Of a stretch of 11,017 nucleotides of DNA, positions 7,503 through 11,017 are shown one piece after another; the first letter of the stretch is position 1, and the number at the start of each line of letters is the position of its first letter. The notes under the pieces were generated by a model, which did not search any database, was not told the origin of the DNA, and was given only the letters and a program-made list of their open reading frames with translations. The translations under genes and the position numbers were made by a program. The stretch comes from Cephalothrix simula (lineage: Eukaryota; Nemertea; Palaeonemertea; Archinemertea; Cephalotrichidae). The stretch is taken from positions 1 to 11,017 of the forward strand of contig JAXIUW010209953.1 of the NCBI GenBank assembly GCA_035591015.1, given 5' to 3'.

Positions 7503-7587
7503 ATTATCGATTGAGCTACAGTAATTCCGTCGCTCGATCGATAATTTATCACTGCTCGATCGATAATTTATCATTATCGATCGCGCA
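7503..7587. repeat. ATCGAT-based tandem and inverted repeat
   Basis: The 22-mer GCTCGATCGATAATTTATCA plus CT or TT occurs twice in direct tandem (7532-7553 and 7554-7575). ATTATCGATTGAGC at 7503-7516 is its inverse with one mismatch. Downstream, CGATCGATAAT (7557-7567) pairs perfectly with ATTATCGATCG (7573-7583) across five bases, an 11-bp hairpin. The cores overlap TATCGAT, similar to the DRE/DREF element TATCGATA of insect promoters, and a CG-rich patch follows to about 7605. Confidence 0.75.
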
Positions 7588-7605
7588 GCGCTACTCGCTC
7601 GCGCT

Positions 7606-8131
7606 ATCAATATTTTGAGGCCTAACTGGCCCTTATGAATAATTTATAAACGCCATATTGTGATCAGGAGATCGATCAACAAAACATTACGAAAACCCCA
7701 TATACCATAAGCCTCTGATTCTATTCAACAGCAAGAATATCATAGTTGGTAAAATACATCGATCTCGAAATAATTGGGCACAAATTGTCAATAAGCATGG
7801 CATTTTTTACTGGATACAATGAACGTGGATTGACAGTCTTGCAAAGAGAAAGTCAAGAGAATTGTAATGGGACATTGGAAAGATAAAGCTCGAAGCAAAC
7901 AAGTAGACACATTTTCGACGTGACACATCAATTTTCCAATGCGCTAGTTATAAAAAAGCACTTGGCTACCCTGATTAATCAAGGTAAAAAATTCAATATA
8001 CGTATACTGAATGCTTCATGTTAGGAAAATAGAATTATTCTCTGTGCTCAAATGATAATCTATAAATAGTGACTAATCAATCTATAATCTATTGTATTTG
8101 CATTTCGAATAATAGGTTTTTAGTGACTTAG
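7606..8131. other. Unassigned stretch
   Basis: No supported gene. A plus-strand ATG near 7798 begins MAFFTGYNERGLTVLQRESQ and is open for about 29 codons to a TAA, with the same frame continuing for 43 codons afterwards. This resembles the other low-stop frames but is no stronger. I see no repeats or RNA genes. Confidence 0.25.
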
Positions 8132-8960
8132 GTTTTTTCTACTCCCAAACGGCGACAAAACGAGGAAAAATCAGTTACCATCTGCATTGAACAATCGATT
8201 TCAAATATCCAACAGACATTTGGGGTATTTGAAAACTTAAAATTTTCTGCTGAGGAAAAGAAATTTTCAAAAAACAATAAGTTAAGATAATAATACCACT
8301 AAGAACCATTGTAAAAGCAGAAAACGGTACCAGTGCAGTGAAAAATAATGACAATTTAAAAACTCTTGCTAGTGAGATAATTAAAGTGAGGCAGAAAGCA
8401 GGGGAAATATATCTGATACCTAAATAAAGGGAAAAAATTGAAAAATCCCCAATTTCATTGATGATCAAATGGTTATGAGGCTGTAATCATTATCTCAACA
8501 GGATCAACAGAAACCAGATGTCACGTTTTTTAACATAGCAGTAAGCACGAGTGCTGAGACAATTGCGTTAAATGACAATCATTCAAGATTTTCGCACTCA
8601 ATATGACAAAGGGATGGGGTCCCAAATCATATTAGTAAAAGGACAGGTACAGAGTAATGATAAAAGAATGAAATGTCATGAACTTTATAATGTATTAGAA
8701 TGTTTCTACTTAGGGGGGGAATAAAAGGGAAAAAACTTGACATTTTAATGCAACTATTTGATATTTCTAAACTGCGACAATAAAATGAATCGGTTGTCGC
8801 AATACATGATGCAACTGCAGACAGATAAGTAAGTCTACACACACTGATACAAATTTTTTCCCCAACATTTCCTGGATCGACATATTTGTTTAATTTGGCA
8901 TTTCCATTACATAGAAAATTGCCCATTTTAGGAGTAAGCGACTTTTCAACTAAAGATCAC
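8132..8960 (+). pseudogene. Chain of overlapping low-stop plus-strand frames, possible relic
   Basis: Five overlapping or adjoining plus-strand open stretches follow one another with frame changes: 8132-8287, 8281-8475 (one stop at 8425), 8487-8603, 8572-8721 (50 codons with ATG) and 8691-8960 (stops at 8781 and 8826). Peptides such as ISNIQQTFGVFENLKFSAEE, TSAVKNNDNLKTLASE and FSPTFPGSTYLFNLAFPLHR look soluble and unbiased. If real, this is an old coding sequence broken by about four frameshifts and several stops. Against this, the minus strand has two uninterrupted ATG ORFs here, 97 codons (8175-8468) and 99 codons (8627-8926), whose products are hydrophobic and have no recognisable domain. 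The direction, and even the existence, of a relic is open. No family is recognised. Confidence 0.22.
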
Positions 8961-9303
8961 TAAAACTACTAGTAATTTACTGAGTCATTATTAAATTCGA
9001 GTTTATAAATCACTTCGAATTTAATAAAACTGGTAGAAATGGCCAAAAACTCCAGAAAATATGGAAAGTTTATATCCCCCTTAAAATATGGAATGTTTAC
9101 ATGATTTAAATGATTTACGCTTTTTTTTATCCCTTTGAGCAAAGGAAACATTGACTTGTTGTTTCCAGCGATAATTTGGTTGGTCTACAATTTATATAAT
9201 TGTTGATAAAATGTTGATATAGGTGAAATTTCTCTCCGTTTCCGTTTCTAATTCAAATTCACACATCTAAACAGAAGATCCCCTTCTTAAAAGCTGAGAT
9301 TAG
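8961..9303. other. Unassigned stretch
   Basis: TCGAGTTTATAAATCACTTCGAA forms a loose inverted repeat near 8998-9020, and AAAATATGGAA occurs twice (about 9055-9065 and 9083-9093). No gene is supported. A 60-codon minus-strand ORF (8969-9151) has no recognisable domain. Confidence 0.3.
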
Positions 9304-9780
9304 ATCTTCCAGAAGCATGTAAGGAAACCTGTACAAAATGAAGTTAGAAATCCCAAAGATCTGACAGAAGTTTCAGAGTTTCACCTGACCTTACAGGTGG
9401 GAGAGTCTTTAACGCAGTCATAACTAAGATACTTTCCATCCTCATTTAATGAGCTTACTAACCAAATTAAATCCACAATTATACACAACAAAAGCCAAGG
9501 CACATGTTCATATACTTCTTATATTGAGTCTTTGTTCATATGATGGAAAATGTTTACAAGTATACATTCTCAAAAAATTAGTTCACTCAAAAATATCCAA
9601 TCACCCATAAAAATGCGGATCAGAACTTCTCAGAGAAAGGTAAACAAAAAGATTGGTTTAAGCAAGAACAAAAATGCTAAAACCATCAGCAAATTGGCAG
9701 TATTACCAGTATTACCAAAATTCCAAACTACAACCACAAAAATAATAATTCTACATTTAAATAACCACAACAAATATTGA
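9304..9780 (+). pseudogene. Long plus-strand frame with two internal stops
   Basis: A single plus-strand frame spans 159 codons from after the TAG at 9301 to a TGA at 9778-9780, broken only at 9421 (TAA) and 9541 (TGA); at this composition roughly a dozen stops would be expected. The last 76 codons form an ATG-started ORF (9550-9780) that is strongly basic (RIRTSQRKVNKKIGLSKNKN). The first part contains VRKPVQNEVRNPKDLTEVSE. TTACAG followed by GTGGGA at about 9392-9403 could be a splice donor that would avoid the first stop. No domain is recognised. It has the longest stretch of one frame with so few stops in the window, but the A-rich strand inflates lysine and asparagine codons, so chance is not excluded. 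Confidence 0.25.
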
Positions 9781-10040
9781 TAATACAACAGTTTGGTGGA
9801 ATAATTGGCAAGAATTTAGGTCTGGGCGTTGGGACATGGTATTAAAATATAATTTTCTATGGCGTCGTCGTACTATGCCTCATCCTAGCAGATCCTAGCG
9901 TCGAAAGAGGACAGAATTTGGGCATTAAGGGGTAAAAATTGATAGCGAAAGTCGGTAAAACCTATGGCAAAAAATGAACAGGAATTATTCATAGATTAGA
10001 TTAATGTGAGTTATAAAATACTTGGTTGTAAAAATCCTAA
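9781..10040. other. Unassigned stretch
   Basis: No gene. The word ATCCTAGC occurs twice in quick succession (about 9882-9900) near a GTCGTCGT run. Otherwise the sequence is AT-rich without structure. Confidence 0.35.
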
Positions 10041-10045
10041 ATGTA

Positions 10046-10075
10046 TGACGTCATCGGGTCACTTCGATGACGTCA
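10046..10075. promoter_or_regulatory. Paired TGACGTCA palindromes
   Basis: Two perfect TGACGTCA octamers lie 22 bp apart (10046-10053 and 10068-10075); the second sits inside the 12-bp palindrome GATGACGTCATC. Paired CRE/ATF sites about two helical turns apart would suit cooperative bZIP binding. A related degenerate copy of the surrounding 22 bp is found at 10604-10625, so this may instead be a fragment of a dispersed repeat. No gene start is evident. Confidence 0.4.
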
Positions 10076-10091
10076 TCATCAATAAACAAGG

Positions 10092-10453
10092 TATTACAGG
10101 GTGGACAGTGTGTCAAGATTTTGGAATTCCCTGACTGACTTTTCCTTCCCTGATTTCCAGGACCCTTCGCAGGAAATTCCCTGACTTCATAGTTTCACTG
10201 AAAGCGACATTATCATCAAACGCGACATATTCATCAAAAGCGACATATTCAATCGAAAGCGACATTTTCATCGAAAGCAACATTTTCATCAAACACGTCA
10301 TCTTTATCGAAAAGTGACAATTGTTGGCCAAATCCCAATTTCCCTGACTTTCCATGTTTTTGACAACATTCCCTGACTTTTGAAGGCTAAAATGAAATTC
10401 CCTGACTTTTCCCTGATTTCCAGGTTTTCCCGGTGGCTGACCACCCTGTATTA
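10092..10453. mobile_element. Non-autonomous DNA-transposon-like element with 5-bp target duplication
   Basis: The element occupies 10097-10448 (352 bp). It starts CAGGGTGGACAG and ends CTGACCACCCTG, whose inverse is CAGGGTGGTCAG, so 11 of 12 terminal bases match. It is flanked on both sides by TATTA (10092-10096 and 10449-10453), a clean 5-bp target duplication. Near each end is a directly repeated stretch related to TTCCCTGACTTTTCCCTGAT ending TTTCCAGG (about 10125-10161 and 10397-10424), with further TTCCCTGACTT copies between. The centre is an 18-bp minisatellite. No transposase is encoded; the 80-codon minus-strand ORF (10113-10355) is translated repeat. Ends starting CAGGG are common in hAT elements, but those make 8-bp duplications, so the superfamily is unassigned. 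Confidence 0.7.
10201..10323 (+). repeat. 18-bp minisatellite inside the element
   Basis: About six and a half copies of AAAGCGACATWTTCATCR lie in tandem, starting at 10201, 10219, 10237, 10256, 10274, 10292 and (partial) 10310. One copy is 19 bp long. Because the unit is a multiple of three, the minus strand stays open through it and gives a fake periodic peptide (EYVAFD-like). Confidence 0.85.
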
Positions 10454-10760
10454 TATGTAGCTAAATATATTTTAATTTTCAAAGTTTCAGATATGGGCAC
10501 GCCAGGTTTCGAGTTCTATCAATTATTACGTGTATGTGCAGAAACACCTTTATTTTGATGCGTTACAAGACGCATTTGGTAATAATAAGGTGGATTGGTG
10601 CCCCGATAACGTCATCAAAATAAACCATTTTATATAGCATAGGTCATCCTTTATCAATACACACCTTCCACCACAAATATGCGCAAAAACGCTATCTTGG
10701 AATGCGCAAAAATTTCTAGTTGCGCCAGGGGGGGATTATGGAAAAAATTGACATACACAT
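10454..10760. other. Unassigned stretch with short repeats
   Basis: No supported gene. ATGCGT-tacaag-ACGCAT forms a 6-bp hairpin (about 10558-10575). CGATAACGTCATCAAAATAA near 10604 is a diverged copy of the TGACGTCA region at 10065. ATGCGCAAAAA occurs twice (10679-10689 and about 10701-10711). The 78-codon plus-strand ORF (10679-10915) runs through a G-run and simple sequence and is not credible. Confidence 0.35.
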
Positions 10761-10764
10761 ATGT

Positions 10765-10781
10765 GGGTGGGGGTGGGGTGG
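10765..10781 (+). other. G-rich tract, near-quadruplex
   Basis: GGGTGGGGGTGGGGTGG has runs of 3, 5, 4 and 2 guanines separated by single T bases. It is one guanine short of the simple four-run G3 rule in the last run, so a two-tier or bulged quadruplex is possible. A seven-G run lies about 30 bases upstream. Confidence 0.5.
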
Positions 10782-10924
10782 TTTTTTGCTTAAATTACGA
10801 TTTTTTCCCCAACCATTCCACTTTTTTCCCAAGCGATTTAAGGCGGTATTTGTTTATTCTAAGCATTATAATCCGCATTATTGATGATTTTATACATGTA
10901 TATAACATCTTTTGAAGTGTCTAA

Positions 10925-11017
10925 AATAGTAAAATATCCAAAAAAATCGACTTTGAAAAAATTCAAGTTTGAGTTGGAAAAAACTGAAATTTTTTTCGGA
11001 AAAAATTGAAAATTTTT
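10925..11017 (+). repeat. Degenerate A/T simple repeat
   Basis: Variants of GGAAAAAAYTGAAAATTTTT recur to the end of the window (for example near 10976 and 10998) and the repeat is cut by the window edge. It is low-complexity sequence without coding capacity. Confidence 0.6.

Noticed and set aside
8175-8468. Minus-strand ORF of 97 codons with hydrophobic product
   Set aside because: It lacks any recognisable domain, signal architecture or splice/promoter context. The opposite strand is similarly open, so it is probably a shadow or chance frame.
8627-8926. Minus-strand ORF of 99 codons
   Set aside because: The product is an unstructured hydrophobic/cysteine mix without family resemblance, and the plus-strand frames overlap it. 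Length alone is not enough.
10113-10355. 80-codon minus-strand ORF with periodic peptide
   Set aside because: The period comes from the 18-bp minisatellite inside the transposon-like element, and the frame stays open only because 18 is divisible by three.
10500-10520. GGTTTCGAGTTC as a tRNA B-box
   Set aside because: There is no A-box at the right distance, no cloverleaf and no acceptor stem.
10679-10915. 78-codon plus-strand ORF through a G-rich run
   Set aside because: It crosses low-complexity G-, T- and C-runs and has no domain.

Overview
This is AT-rich DNA (roughly one-third G+C by eye) with no operon, no Shine-Dalgarno sites, no closely packed ORFs and no RNA gene that I recognise. 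Homopolymer runs, simple repeats, degenerate satellite blocks, small inverted-repeat elements and GT/AG splice-like sites point to a eukaryotic nuclear genome, most likely an invertebrate animal. The longest ATG-initiated frames are about 100 codons, fall equally on both strands and match no family I know. I do not see a complete protein-coding gene, so most of the window is probably intergenic, intronic or transposon-derived.

Layout. The first 1.5 kb is the most gene-like part. It holds a plausible internal exon on the minus strand (662-821), bounded by good splice signals, and about 0.5 kb upstream of it a CpG-richer patch (about 1228-1445) with two opposed CCAAT boxes that could be its promoter. 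A weaker plus-strand exon candidate lies at 99-216. From about 1899 to 2530 is a degenerate satellite of alternating short and long monomers, followed directly by three consecutive perfect inverted repeats (2528-2579). From 2.8 to 5.2 kb the sequence is unique. It contains low-stop plus-strand frames and one short hAT-transposase-like motif, and is interrupted at 4169-4531 by an element made of a GGACTATT minisatellite between 16-bp inverted repeats.

From 5295 to 6276 is a repeat block built on GGTACC/ACCGGT palindromes and a recurring GAGGACAYTAA end motif. From 6.3 to 9.8 kb the sequence is again mostly unique, with low-stop plus-strand frames (6842-7362, 8132-8960, 9304-9780) and one compact ATCGAT-based inverted/tandem repeat (7503-7587). 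From 10.04 to 10.63 kb there are paired TGACGTCA palindromes, then a 352-bp non-autonomous DNA-transposon-like element with near-perfect inverted ends, a 5-bp target duplication and an internal 18-bp minisatellite. The window ends in G-rich and A/T-rich simple sequence.

Interpretation. The window is best read as a repeat-laden accessory or intergenic region containing at least two small inverted-repeat elements whose cores are minisatellites, a compound satellite and a palindrome-based repeat block. The low-stop frames may be relics of old genes or transposons, but they could be chance. I could not run the homology or codon-periodicity tests that would decide this.
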